64,000 nucleotides of DNA from Karstenula rhodostoma CBS 690.94 (Eukaryota > Ascomycota > Dothideomycetes > Pleosporales > Didymosphaeriaceae), in contig MU001494.1 in assembly GCA_010093485.1 (NCBI GenBank), forward strand, positions 250,758 to 314,757, given 5' to 3'. The position numbers and the translations under genes were made by a program. The notes beneath the pieces are model-generated. The model searched no databases, was not told where the DNA came from, and saw only the letters and a program-made list of their open reading frames with translations. The first letter of the stretch is position 1. Every line of letters begins with the position of its first letter. Shown piece after piece: positions 24,646 to 37,257 of the stretch.

Positions 24646-27600
24646 TTATTTAGTAAGGTAAATAAAGAATAATAAACTAAATAACTTATCTAATATATTA
24701 AATAAATAAAATTAACTAGTAAATACTCTACTATATTTTAATAGCTCTAGACTAAAATTAATTAAAATAATATTCTACTATAGGTAGTATACTATAATAG
24801 CCTAAAAGAGTTAGTTAAGAATAAACTACTCTATTATAAAAAGCCTAATAGCCTAGAAGCCCTAATTAAACTAGTAGTATAAATTAACTATTAATTATAT
24901 AAATAATAGCTAAAGAAAAAAAAATCTACTAAACTAGTATTTAGTTTAAAAGCTAATATATATAAACTATATTATAAGTAAAAAGACTATAATAAAAATA
25001 TAATTATAAAAAATAAAATCTAAAAAAGGAAGGAATAAACTATATAGTAAAAAAAGTAAAATAATATCTAATAGTAATATTTTAAGAATAAAACTTATCT
25101 AAACTATAGAGAGAAGAAATACTTTAAAACTAAATATTTTTTAAAAAAGTTTTAGGGTAAGTAAACTTAGGTAATAAGGATAACTATAGTAATACTATAG
25201 TCTAGAACCCCTATACTACTATAGGGAGATACTATAGATAATAAATCTAAAACCTCTAAACTACTAATAAAAGTCTAGAAGATAACTAATAAAAAGAATA
25301 TTATAAATTAAATTCTATAAAACCTATACTAAATATATAGAAGTAGTAAATACTTTATACTAGTTTATAACTATAAGATTAGAATTATAGATATAAATAT
25401 TAACTAAATATACTACTAAATAAAGGAAAAGTAAAGTAGAATACTAGTTCTAGTATAGTAAATCTAAATAGATAATAATTACTTAATAATTAAATAGTAG
25501 TACTATAAATTTACTAAATATAAATATTATAAAAGGAAAAAAGATATAATAATAAAAGTACTTAGTAAGTTAAAGTATAAAAAACTATTAAAAAAGAATT
25601 ATACTATAGAATTATACTATATATATAGGTATAAGGAATAAAAAAAGTACTATAATATTCTAGAATAATACTAATATTATCTATACTATTACCTTATATA
25701 CTAGAAATAAAAATATATAATAGAATATTAGCCTATAGAATATAATTTAAAAAAAACTAAAAAACTTTATAAATATAGTAATAATATTTATCCCTTATAA
25801 AAAAATCTAAAATATATATAATAAATTTAATAGAAAGACTATAACTATATAGAAAGATATTTAAAATACCTTAGTAAGAAAGAAAAAATTACTAGTAGCT
25901 AATAAAAAGAATATTATAAATATATTATATTATATAACTACTTAGTTATAGGGTACCCTATATACTAAAATTAAATAAATAAAAGAGAATTTATTTAAAT
26001 TCTTAGGGTAGAATAATACTAGAAGTATATATACTAAAATTATTTTAAACCCCCTTAGAAATACTAATAGAGTAATTAGAGGTAATATATAAAGGAGTCT
26101 AAAAAAGTAAAAAATCTATTATATAATAACTCTTTAATATATAATAAATATAAGTTTATAAAAGTCTATAATAAAACTTAAATAATATTAAAAAACTAGA
26201 ATACTACTATATAATAAGCTAAGCTAGTAAGGGTATTCTAAAGGCTTAAAAAATAAATAAAAATAATAGGGCTATAGAACTTTATATAGAAAAGTAGATT
26301 ATAATTAGAAAATTTTAAATAAATATACTAATAGACTCTAGTACTACTAAATATCTAATCTTATCTAAAATAGTAGAGAAATATAACTTACTATATTATA
26401 ATAAAATAGAGCTAGTCTAATTAGAAATAGTAAATAGAATATTTTTTTAAAAATATAATAAAGGCTAATTATACCTTAAAATACTACTATTACTAGTATA
26501 TATTAAAGAATTTAAAAGCTAATATAGTTTTACTATAATAAATATAAGAAGTCTAAAAGCTATTATAGACTATAACTAATTATTAAAAAATAATCTAAAT
26601 ATTAACTAGAAAAGTTAAATAATATATAACTAAGAATTAATATTATAAATTACTAGTATAAGATACTTATAGAAAATAAAACTAAAGGCCTTAAATACTT
26701 TAACTAAGTAGGCTATATAATAATAAACTAAAGAGATTTTAACTACTAAAATTATTAGAATTCTTAGAGAAAACCTAGAATAAGTATAAATTATCTAGAT
26801 ATAATACTTAGATCTTTAAGTTATAAAAAAACTATTAATAATTCTACTAAAATATAAGAAGTATATAAAACTCTTTAAAGAAATTAAAAAAAAAGAATTA
26901 CTAGATTACTAAAAATAGAATTATAAAGTACCTTTAGAAAAGGGTATAAAACTATAACTAGAATAACTAAAACTAATATTAATAAACTAGAAAAAAAAAG
27001 TATAGGAGTATTTATAAAAGAACCTAAAATAGAAGTATATTTAGAAAAGTTATAATTTTATAGTCTTTTTAATCCTATAGATATCTAAAAAGAATAGTAA
27101 GCTATAACTCTATATAGATTATAAATAACTAAATAATACTATAATTAAGAATTAATATCTATTACCCTTAATTATAGAACTTATAAATTAACTCTAGAGA
27201 GCTAAGTAGTTTATAAAATTTAATATATATAATAGATATTACTATATATAAATAGCTAAAGGGTATAAATAAAAAATAGTATTTAGAACTAGATATAGTC
27301 TCTATAAATACTAGGTTATACTATTTAAATTAATAAACGCCCCTATAATATTATAGATAGTTATTAATAAAGTATTATATAAATATTTAGATATATTTTA
27401 TATAATATATTTTAATAATATACTTATCTACTCTATTAGAATACTAGAGGAATATATTAAATATATAAAAAAGATACTTAAGAAAATAAAAGAATATTAA
27501 TTACTTCTCTATTTAAATAAATATAAGTTCTATATTATTAAAATAGAATATCTAGAATTTATTATTTTAAGAGAAAGTATATTAATAGATTTAAAGAAGG

Positions 27601-27856
27601 TTACTACTATATAGAAATAGCTAGTTTTTAAATTAGTAAAGGATATCTAGTTCTTTTTAAAGTTTACTAACTTTTATTAGAAATTTATAAAAAATTATTC
27701 TAAAACTACTATACTACTAATAGATTTTATAAAAAAAAGTAATAATAAAGTTATATAACTAATCTAAAGAAAACTATTAAAGATATTTAGAAAATTATAA
27801 GTAATATTTCTAATAGCCCTACTTCTATAAATATTTAATCTATAAAAATTAGCTAG

Positions 27857-27860
<4 letters not shown>
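24646..27860 (+). pseudogene. Gypsy-1 copy B gag-pol, segment 1 (gag to RNase H)
   Basis: This segment is collinear with copy A 2,335-5,550. The Gag zinc knuckle at 25,096-25,137 again has all C and H ligands turned into tyrosine with the correct C-X2-C-X4-H-X4-C spacing. The reverse transcriptase YLDD block reads YFNNILIYS near 27,408-27,436. The frame is interrupted only by TAA/TAG. It ends in AGCTAGAGTT, the TSD of the next insertion. Confidence 0.85.
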
Positions 27861-27888
<28 letters not shown>

Positions 27889-28389
27889 TAAACCCCTAGG
27901 AGGAGCTATCTAGTATTAAGAAAATATTTAGATATTCTATATAATTTTATCGCTGGCTCTATAATTATTCTTTTTAATAAGTTACCTATTTAGGCCTAGT
28001 TCCTTCCTATTTTAGGCCTAGTTTTATTTCTATTTAGGACTAATTCGCCACGCTAGCCTATTTAGGAATTAAACTATTCCTAATTAGATAGTTTCTAGTT
28101 TATTTAGGTTAACTTTCCCTATTTTTCCCTTTTTAGATATTTATTTATAAGTTATCTCTAACTTTATTAGAAATTTTTCGTCCCCTAATAAAGACTAGTA
28201 TAAATTAAAGTAATACCTTACTTTTTTAAACTTTTAAAGTTATATTTAATAGACTAACTTTAATAGGATTTAATACCTTCTTATTAGGGCGATCTTATCT
28301 CCTACCCTACTACTAAACCGCCATTTTAGTGCTTAGATTAGGTCTAGTATCCGCGAAACACGAAGTTACTTTTTCCTAGAGAGTTCGAT
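27861..28389 (-). mobile_element. Poly(A)-tailed retroposon (529 bp), young insertion
   Basis: This is a non-LTR type insertion in Gypsy-1 copy B. The flanks are an exact 11-bp TSD TAGCTAGAGTT (27,850-27,860 and 28,389-28,399). The insertion begins with a run of about 23-25 T, which is the poly(A) tail read from the minus strand. The body keeps many CpG, CpA and TpG sites (CGCCACGC, CCGCGAAACACG) that are nearly absent around it, so it was little affected by RIP. No protein was recognised and no clear pol III A/B boxes were seen. It is either a SINE or a 5'-truncated LINE. That its length equals that of the Gypsy-1 LTR is coincidence; the sequences are unrelated. Confidence 0.82.
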
Positions 28390-28874
28390 AGCTAGAGTTA
28401 AAATAAATATATTTAATTATATATTAGGAGTAATTTTTTTATAACTAGATAAAAATAGAAAATAGAAACTAGTATTCTACTATTTATAGAAGTTTTTAAA
28501 AGTAGAACTTTATTATAATATTTATAATAAAGAACTACTAGTAATAGTAAATATTATTAAATAATAGAAAATATAACTTATAAAAATTTATTTTAAGGTA
28601 GAGATATAAATAGACTACTAGAACCTTACTACTTTTATATTAACTAAAAAGCTTAACTAATAATAAATATAATAAATAGAATTTCTAATAAATTTTAATT
28701 TTATAATTTATTATTAGTTTAGAACTCTTAATAGTATAGTAGATACCTTAAGTAAATAATTAGATTTAACTAAGAATAAAATTAAGCTATATAATATAAT
28801 ACTATATAAATATAAAAATAGTATACTTAAGTATAACTAGCTAAAAATTAGAGTATAGATAGCTAGCCTAAAAT
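28390..28874 (+). pseudogene. Gypsy-1 copy B, segment 2 (RNase H region)
   Basis: This segment is collinear with copy A about 5,540-6,025 (RNase H and the connection to integrase). It is bounded by the retroposon TSD on the left and the Copia TSD AAAAT (28,870-28,874) on the right. Confidence 0.85.
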
Positions 28875-29160
28875 TATTAAATCCACTATAAATAATAATA
28901 GATTACTATAAACTATAGATATAGATAGGTTAGTTATATATTATATAATTATATAAATTATTATAATTAATTATTATTCTAAGTCTAACTAAGATATACC
29001 CTTAAATAGTACCTTAGTACCCTATACTAGTTCTAATAGTATAAAATATCCTAGCCTCTCCTTTTATACTTACTACCTACTACTACTAGTAGTTACTATA
29101 ACTTACTATAATAGTAAATATACTATACTATAAGTAATAATATATATATATAATCTAATA
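28875..29160 (-). repeat. Copia 3' LTR (286 bp)
   Basis: On the plus strand it starts TATTAAATCC and ends AATCTAATA. It has the same length as the partner at 34,121-34,406 and aligns with it, with mostly C/T and G/A differences. Confidence 0.88.
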
Positions 29161-32100
29161 TACCCCCTTAACTTAGTACCCCTAAGCTACCTAAGCTAAA
29201 TTATAAGTAATAGCTTAGAGTACTTAGTAAAAATAGTCTTAAATTTCTTTAAGTAGTATAGTACTTATTACCTCTTAATTTTCTATATTAACTAATCTAA
29301 GCTAGTTAAGGAAGTCTAGCTATTTATTTACTAGTAGTACCTTTATAAGTCTATTAATAATTATTTTAGCTAACTTAGTATACTTAATAGTAATTATTTC
29401 TATAGAGACTTCTTATTATAGCTAGTAATTATAGATATTAACGTATTAGAGCTTAGTCTAGAGTTTTAATACTTCCTAAGTTACTAAGTAAATTGTCTAT
29501 TAATTATTATATTATATTATAATTATAGAGCTAGGTAATATAATTCTAAGCTCCTTTAATAATTTTAAAATATAGATAGCTTCCTTAGCTACCTATAATA
29601 GGGCGAGTAGTTCTACCTCTATTATAGAGATAGTAATAGTATTTTATTTATTTACCCTCTATACTATTAGACTATTAAATAACTTAATTATATAGCCCTA
29701 TAAGCTTTTCCTATTAATTATATTATTAGTAAACGAGGTATCGCTAGTAATCTAAAGGTATAATCTACCTCTAAGCTATAGACCCTTATATTTAGTAACT
29801 AAGAGATATAATAATACTTTATTAGTAGTATTTTAATATACTTAGCCTAGGTTTAATAGAAACCAGGCTAGCTATAATATAATAAAAGTAATATCTAGTT
29901 ATATTATAACTACTATAAATAGTAGTAATCTAATTTTTTATTAATACTTATTAATCTCTAATAGTAAGGCTAGACCTTCTTAAGGTTTAAGCTCTATACT
30001 AGCTATAGATATATTATAGTAGTAATTAGTTTTATTTACTAGTTATTAGATCTTCTTAATATATAAGGTCTATAATAATTATATAAGTTACTAGTCTCGT
30101 TTTTAAATAACCTCTATACTAAGGAACTATTATAGGTTATCTCCTCTAGTTATAGTATATTTTTATTTAAGTAGTTTTACTACTTTAGTTACTACTACCT
30201 CTTTTATTTAGTAATAAGTAATAATAATATTATCTATATAGAAGAAGATAATAATACTATCCTTAATTATATAGTATAGTTTATATAAAATTATAGTAAA
30301 ACCTATACCTTTAAATATTATAGTAAATTCTTTCTACTATAGCTTAGGTAAGATTTAGAGTCTATAGAGGGCCTTCTATAGTTTAAGGGTTATACCTCTT
30401 TTTTAGTACCCTATAGATATCCTTATATAGACTTCTCAATTAAGTATTATATATATAAACGTGTTAGTTATATTATATTATTTTAGTTTAAGGTTATACC
30501 TAGTAGCTATCGCTATAAGTATATAGAATAATTAATTAGCTAAGGTTACTATATAAGTATCTTATAGAGTAATATCCTTCTACTAGTTTCCTTATATAAC
30601 TAGTTAAGCTTTATATTTTAGAAATTAATAGTATTTATTAAATTTATAGGTATATACCTATATATAGTTAAGGATTTAGTAACTTACTTATTTAATTAGT
30701 CTCTATAGTACTTCTATCTATAAGTTTATTTATTAATAGCTAATAAGGTATTTACGTTTAGTTTTTTAAAATAATTCCCCTATTAGGTAATCCTTAAGTC
30801 TAGTTTAAATCGTTAGTAGTAGTAGTAGTTAGCTTTAATAAGGCTTTAATTCTTTTATAAGTATCTATTTTACTTATACTTTATTAAGGTTATAGCCTTT
30901 ATATACGTCTTTATAACCTACTAGGGTACCTACTATAAATATAGCTACCTAGGGTATAATCTTTATACTAGCTACTATTAGCTACTATATATAGTTATCT
31001 ACTATTTATACTTTTAGTAATAGTATATTCTATATTATAAGTTATACTAGTAGTATAACTAATAGTAGTATTATTAATAGTAATAAATAGGCACTATTAT
31101 ACTTCCTCTCTAGTAACTTTTCTAATATCTCTTATTATTATTATAAGTTACTATAACTTATTATAATTAATTTATTTTTATAGAATAAAGTTATCTCTAG
31201 TTTAGTTATTAGAGTAGGTAGTCTCTCTATAGTTCTAACCTATAATATAATCTCTTCTAGAGTACTATATATAAGGTTATCTATAAGTTCTTTCTATATT
31301 CTATTAAATATTATATCTTTATTAAATATAATATTATAGATACTAATTACTTTTAATAGTAATAGAATCTATATATACTAGATATTTATTAATTAGTATC
31401 CTATAAGGTATCTAATCTATACCTTTAGGTTAAATTTTTATAGTTTACTTTTTCTATACTATATATTATTAGTTATAGTAAAGGCTTTACTTCTATATAC
31501 TTTAAGGTATACTAGGTTTAGTTTCTAAGACTAAGTTACTATCCTATTAATAAGGGTAACTATTATAAAGAATATTTTATATAGTAAGTACTAGTAATTC
31601 TTATAATTTAGTGTTTAATTATATAGGTATACTATAGCCCTAGTAATCTTAGGCTATATTTCCTATAGAAGGTTCGTATTAAATTATATTATATAGGCTT
31701 TTTCTTTTATTATACCCCCTAAGCGCTTAGCTCCTCTATTTTATACTTATATATCTAGTACTAAGGGCTTAATTTTAATACCTTAGCTTATATACTAGCG
31801 TTTAATATCTACTTTTACTATAAAGATCTTATTATCTAATTTAATAATCTTAACTATTATACTAAACTATACTTTTATAAATAGTATAAAGCTACTAAGT
31901 ATCTTAATAATAGTCCTTACTAGATAGTTATCTTTAAAGTAGAAGTCCTATATATAGCTAGAGTATTAATTAGTAATTAATATTTAGCTTTTCTCTTTAG
32001 TAGAGCTATTAGGTTTAAAGTTATAAAAGTTAATTATAATATATTTACTAGATCCTTAATTATTTAGTTAAGGTATATATCTAATCTATTATTTTAATTT

Positions 32101-34120
32101 AGCTTATCTATAGATATTATATTTTACTATAGGGATACTTTTAATATATACCCCCTTAGCTTATTATACTAGGTACTTAAGTATATTTAGTTCTAGGTAG
32201 CCTAGTTATTTATACTATATAGCTATACTTATAGTTTTTACTTTATACTTTATATATATTATTATCTTATATATAGTATATACTATATTTTATATAATAA
32301 TATAAATACTATTAGTAAATCTATACTCTAGTACCTATTAACTATATAGCTCTTATAATTTTACTATAATAGTATTATTAGCCTATTTTAGTATTATAGG
32401 TTCTAATTTAGTATCCTACTATAGTCCTTAATATCTAAGTAGTTAAAAGGATACTAGATTATAGAGTAGGTTAGGGTAGTAAGCTATATTATTAAGCCTA
32501 ATTATACTATTTCCCTAGTAATTTTATAGTTTAAGGTAAACGCTTCTATATCCTTATATCTAGACCTATATATTATCTACCTATATAAAGTCTCTTAGTA
32601 TTAATAGCTAGAATAAGATAAATTAATTAATATTATTAAAGATATAATATATAGTACTTAAGTTAAGAATTAATAAAATTTATAGTAGGTATATATAAGG
32701 GTTAGATTAAGAGGTTACTTAGAAGTTTATAAGAATTATAGTAATTTTCTATCCTTCTAGTTATTTATTACTAGCCTTTAATATTTAGGTTAGTATAGAA
32801 GTATATAACTATTTAATTTATAGTATTCTAAATTATACTTATTTAGATACGCGTATCTATTCTTATATTAAGGGATTATTTTAAATATTATACTTAATAA
32901 AACTATTTTATCCTAGTTATAGTTTCTACTATACTAGAGCTTTTTTTAAAAAGGTATAGTAGTAATCCTTTAGTATATATTCTATAGAATATATAGGATA
33001 CTTTTTTTTATTTATATCTTAATTTTTTATTTACTAGTAAGGTATTTTATTCCTTCTATAACCTCCCTACCTATATAGTATAGAGGTATTCTACCTATAT
33101 AGTATAGAGCTTTACCTATATAGTATAAAGAATCCTTACCTATATAGTATAAGTAGATTAGGGTTATATAATCCCTATAAGGATATTATTATACTCTATC
33201 CCTATTTTTAAGTGCCTTATATTTATATAGGTATATTATTACTAGTATAAAAGGTATCCCCTTTAGTACTAGTATCTAGTTCTCCTTTAGTAATAAATAT
33301 AGCTCTAATTATAGTCTTAACTAGATAATAGCGCTTTATATAGAGTCTAAACCTCTTTATTATATTTTAGTATATTATTTCCTATTTATTTTAGAGGACC
33401 TATTTAAAAGTAGTAGTATATACTTTATCTAGTACTATAATACTTCTTATAAAATTATTAAGAATAGTTATATTATTTATAGTTTCTATATAGCCTTACC
33501 TCTTAGTAATAGATACTATATAATTATATTTAGCTAGCTAGAGGTCCTATTTAGTTAACCTCTTAATACTTTAAATAATATATAGGTATTTATATTATAT
33601 TTATAACTTTACTTTTTTATTATTAACTCCTACTTTCTTTATAATAAGGAGGATCTATTCTTTATATAGTTTTTTAAAAAGATAGTAGGTACTAAATAGG
33701 TTAGCTATAATAGAACCCTATAAGTATAATATAAGTTTCTCTACTCCCTATACCTCTATATAATATTCTACTAGTTCTATTTTATACTAATTAGATTATA
33801 GTTTATAGTATTTAACTTATAAGTTCTACTATAACTTTTATATATTTATAAGGATATATAGGCTACTTAGTATTAGATTATTATTATATATAAATTAATA
33901 TAAGTCTAGTAGCTATAGTACTTATAGTTATAACTTTAGTACCTTACTATTAATTAAGTTAAATATATACTATACTTAGTTAGCTTTTACTTATATTTCT
34001 AGTACTATTAGCTATTCTATATACTATATAGAGGTAGTAAGAAAGGTCTTTATAGGTTTAATAGGTGGCGCTATATTATTTAGTATATATAGTTAGTAAT
34101 AAGGTAGTAAGACTCTTAAT
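29161..34120 (-). pseudogene. Degraded Copia gag-pol
   Basis: This is the interior of the Copia element. On the minus strand the FFYIDNIII segment near 30,200-30,260 marks reverse transcriptase; RNase H should lie at 29,200-29,800, integrase toward 32,000 and gag toward 34,000. I did not verify the other domains. Near 33,068-33,150 four tandem copies of TACCTATATAGTATA occur at 21-24 base spacing, mostly multiples of three, so they may have been an in-frame peptide repeat in Gag. Stops are TAA/TAG only. Confidence 0.7.
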
Positions 34121-34406
34121 TATTAAATCTACTATAAATAATAATAGATTACTATAAATTATAGATATAGATAGGTTAGTTATATATTATATAATTATAT
34201 AAATTATTATAATTAATTATTATTCTAAGTCTAGCTAAGATACGCCCTTAAATAATACCTTAGTACCCTATACTAGTCCTAATAGTATAAAATATCCTAG
34301 CCTCTTCTTTTATACTTACTACCTACTACTACTAGTAGTTACTATAACTTACTATAATAGTAAGTATACTATACTATAGGTAATAATATATATATATAAT
34401 CTAATA
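34121..34406 (-). repeat. Copia 5' LTR (286 bp)
   Basis: Partner of 28,875-29,160, followed by the second copy of the TSD AAAAT. In minus orientation this is the upstream LTR; the adjacent primer-binding area was not matched to a tRNA. Confidence 0.88.
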
Positions 34407-34690
34407 AAAATATATATATAAAACTAGAAGTATAAAATTTCTAGGGCTATTAAAAACTTAATTAAGGCTAAAAAGAATAATATAATTTCTTTAAGTATAA
34501 TTTTAATAAAAAATTAAATAAGACTACTAATATTAGATTATTATTAATAATAGATATATACCTATTCTAATTAAAAGACTATATAAATCTAGAGAATAGA
34601 GATATTTAAATATTAAAGAAATAATATATTATATTATAAATAAATATACTATTTCTAAGTTTAAGTAATTAATTATAATAGAGATAAGTA
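34407..34690 (+). pseudogene. Gypsy-1 copy B, segment 3 (integrase)
   Basis: Collinear with copy A about 6,025-6,295 in the integrase region. It ends with TATAATAGAGATAAGTA, the TSD of the next insertion. Confidence 0.83.
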
Positions 34691-34880
34691 GGTACGTATT
34701 AAGTCTATTTCGGATAGCTTAGTATTATACCCTTTTTAATTAGCCTATATATAGATACTAGATAAGTCTTAGCTACTTTTTTAGTCCCCCTTTATTCGTG
34801 TATTAGTAAAGTATAATATACCTTTTTATCCCCCCTACTTTATTAAGTTACCCTACTTTATAGTAAATCTCTATAATATA
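34691..34880 (+). mobile_element. Short interspersed repeat (SINE-like), copy 1
   Basis: A 190-bp insertion in Gypsy-1 copy B, flanked by an exact 17-bp TSD TATAATAGAGATAAGTA (34,674-34,690 and 34,881-34,897). About 155 bp of it recurs at 48,374-48,487 (inverted), 49,288-49,408 and 50,610-50,768. The shared core includes TTTTTTAGTC, CCTTTATTCGTGTATTAG and AAGTTACCCTAC. Long, variable TSDs suggest retroposition rather than a DNA transposon, but there is no poly(A) tail and no pol III box that I can defend. Confidence 0.72.
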
Positions 34881-36728
34881 TATAATAGAGATAAGTAACT
34901 ATTTAGCTTATTATAAAAATAAGTCTAAGAGATATAAGCCTTATAGACTTTTATAACTACTATCTATAATAAAATAACTATAATAAAGTATAATAATAAA
35001 TTTTATTATAAAACTTCTAAAATTACTATAGCTAGGAATAAAGTATATATATAATACTATTATAGTAATAGTATATAAACTTATAAAAATTGCTAAGTTT
35101 AAACCTATAAAAGAGTTTATAATAATAGAGAAACTAGTCTATAAAATAGATAATATACTATTTTCTAAGTATAGACTATTAGAAGAATTTATTATAAATA
35201 GGGATAAGCTTTTTATTTTAAAGTATTAGAATACTTTTACTATAGCTCTAGGAATAAATTAAAAATTATTAATAAGTTTCTACTCTAAAATAAATAGATA
35301 GATAAAATATATAAATTAAATACTTAAATAATATTTATAGTTTTATATTAATAAGTAATAAGATAACTAAATAGAACTTCTATTAACTATATAGTTAATA
35401 TATAATAGTTTAAGATTAGGTATAATAGGATACTTACCCTATTATATAAATTATAAATATAAGCTAGTTACTTATTAAAATTTAAGGAATATAGAAAGTA
35501 TTTCTACTAAAGCCTAAAATAAAGCTTAGAAAATAAAGAAACTTTATAAAATCTTATAAAAAAGGATTACCTATAAAACCCTTATAGTATTTAAGAATAT
35601 AAATAAGTAAAGAATTAAAGAATTAACTTTTAAAAAGGGGAATAAAGTTTTCCTATTATAGAAAAATCTAAAAATAAAATAATTAAATAAGAAACTAGAC
35701 TATCTTTAAATAGAATCCTTTAAAGTATAAGAAATAAAGGGACTAGTTATAATTAAATTACTTCTACTAATAAATATAAAAATTTACTCTACTTTTTATA
35801 AATTACTTTTAGAACTAGTACCTTTAAATACTCTAATTAAAACCTAACTAGAGTTAAAAGATAATAAGTATAAGGTTAAAATAATTAAAAATTTATAAAT
35901 AATTAAAAGTTAGTAAAAATATCTAGTTAAGTAGAAAGAATAGATAGAATAGTATAATATTTAAAAACTAAAAAGAAACCTTATAAATTATAAAAAATTA
36001 TTAGAGAATTTCTACTAGTTAATAGTAAAAAATTAACTCTAAAAGGATTAAATAATAAGGATATTAATTTAGAATTAGAAAAAAAGTTAAAAAAGGTAAA
36101 AAAATTAAGAAAAAAAGAATTAGCCTATAATTAGTCTAGATTAGTTAAAAGTCTATATAGTAGTAATATAGAAGTAGTATTAGTATTTATACTTTTTAAA
36201 GCCCCCTCTTTTAGATAATTAAATATACTAAATATATAAGTATTATAAATTATAAATAATTACTTTTATTCTTTTATTTCTATAATCTCTATTTTTAAGT
36301 AAGTAACCTTAGTCTTAATATAGAGAAGGGTAAGATATTTCTTATACTTTTTAAATTAAATATATTTCTACTCTTTTTTAGAAATTTAAAAACTATACTC
36401 TATATAAATAGTAATATATATTATATACTCCTTAGTTAAAGTATTTATAAAATACTTTAGAATCCTTTTCTCTATATAATAAGTATATTTTATTAGTATT
36501 ATTAGACTATAATAATAGACTTTATTAGTATAAGTATAATAATAATTAGTTAATAATTATTTTAATACCTTAGGGATAGTTAGAGAAGTTTAGAAAATCT
36601 AGAGAAGGATATAATATTATATCTAGAGGTATAGAAAAATAAATTTTTATACTTCTAAACTATATTATAATAATAGGTTATAAGGTAATAAAAGGGTATT
36701 AGAATAATAATTTTAAAGGGGGGGATAA
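34881..36728 (+). pseudogene. Gypsy-1 copy B, segment 4 (integrase to chromodomain)
   Basis: Collinear with copy A about 6,280-8,134. The chromodomain core at about 35,929-36,005 reads YLVKQKEQIEQYNIQKLK, which keeps the YLVKW.G...EYNTWEPE pattern with W to Q/stop and G to E/R changes. The G-rich run at 36,717-36,724 is the polypurine tract just before the 3' LTR. Confidence 0.83.
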
Positions 36729-37257
36729 TATTATAATTATAGTAGAACTAGACTAGAAGAAAGAAAAAAATTATATATAAAATATTAGTAATAGAGATAA
36801 AACTAATAAATACTTATATATAAATCTATAGTATAGTTTATATTATAAGTTATATAACTATAATTTTATTAAGAGTATAAAATTCTAAAAGTATTAGATT
36901 TTAGTAAAAGTAAAGTAAATATTTCTACTAAAAGGGTAGAATCTATAAAAGTAGACTAGAGAATTCTAGAATAGTAAAAATTAAAATAACTAGTATATAA
37001 TTTAAAAGAATCTCTATATAGTTTCTATTTTTTATAATTAACTTAAAATATTATTTAGAAGTAGTTTACTTTTATATCTAAATTAAAGCTATTTATATAT
37101 ATATAAATACTTAGTTTTTTTTTAATATTATTATATTATATTCTATTATAGTATAGGATTATTACTTAATTTTATATTTACCTCTATTATATCTTATTCC
37201 TTAAATAATTCTTAAGGTATAGACCTAGATTAGATATATAGGAAACCCCTTATAATA
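36729..37257 (+). repeat. 3' LTR of Gypsy-1 copy B (529 bp)
   Basis: Same ends and length as 13,298-13,826. It is followed by the TSD ATATA at 37,258-37,262. Confidence 0.9.

Larger units (their letters stand above)
28875..34406 (-). mobile_element. Ty1/Copia retrotransposon, complete but RIP-degraded
   Basis: Two 286-bp LTRs (28,875-29,160 and 34,121-34,406) face each other across 5.5 kb, with an exact 5-bp TSD AAAAT on both sides (28,870-28,874 and 34,407-34,411). Orientation is minus: a polypurine tract reads AAGGGGGTA on the minus strand next to the 28,875-29,160 LTR (CCCCCT at 29,163-29,168). On the minus strand near 30,200-30,260 the reverse transcriptase block reads FFYIDNIII, the RIP form of the Copia FFYVDDI motif. 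Its place relative to the LTRs (RT in the 3' third) fits the Copia gag-int-RT-RH order. It inserted into Gypsy-1 copy B integrase sequence. Confidence 0.87.
13298..37257 (+). mobile_element. Gypsy-1 copy B: chromodomain Ty3/Gypsy element split by nested insertions
   Basis: The outer limits are two 529-bp LTRs (13,298-13,826 and 36,729-37,257) flanked by the exact TSD ATATA (13,293-13,297 and 37,258-37,262). Element sequence is found at 13,827-13,994, 24,646-27,860, 28,390-28,874, 34,407-34,690 and 34,881-36,728, collinear with copy A. The zinc knuckle is at 25,096-25,137, the reverse transcriptase YLDD block near 27,400-27,440 and the chromodomain near 35,929-36,005. About 330 bp present in copy A (about 2,005-2,335) is missing at the first junction. 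Intact TSD and LTRs show the element was complete when it landed; everything inside it that is not Gypsy-1 arrived later. Confidence 0.88.

Noticed and set aside
27861..28389. Solo Gypsy-1 LTR
   Set aside because: The length is 529 bp like the LTR, but the sequence is unrelated, it has a poly(T) end, and the TSD is 11 bp rather than 5.
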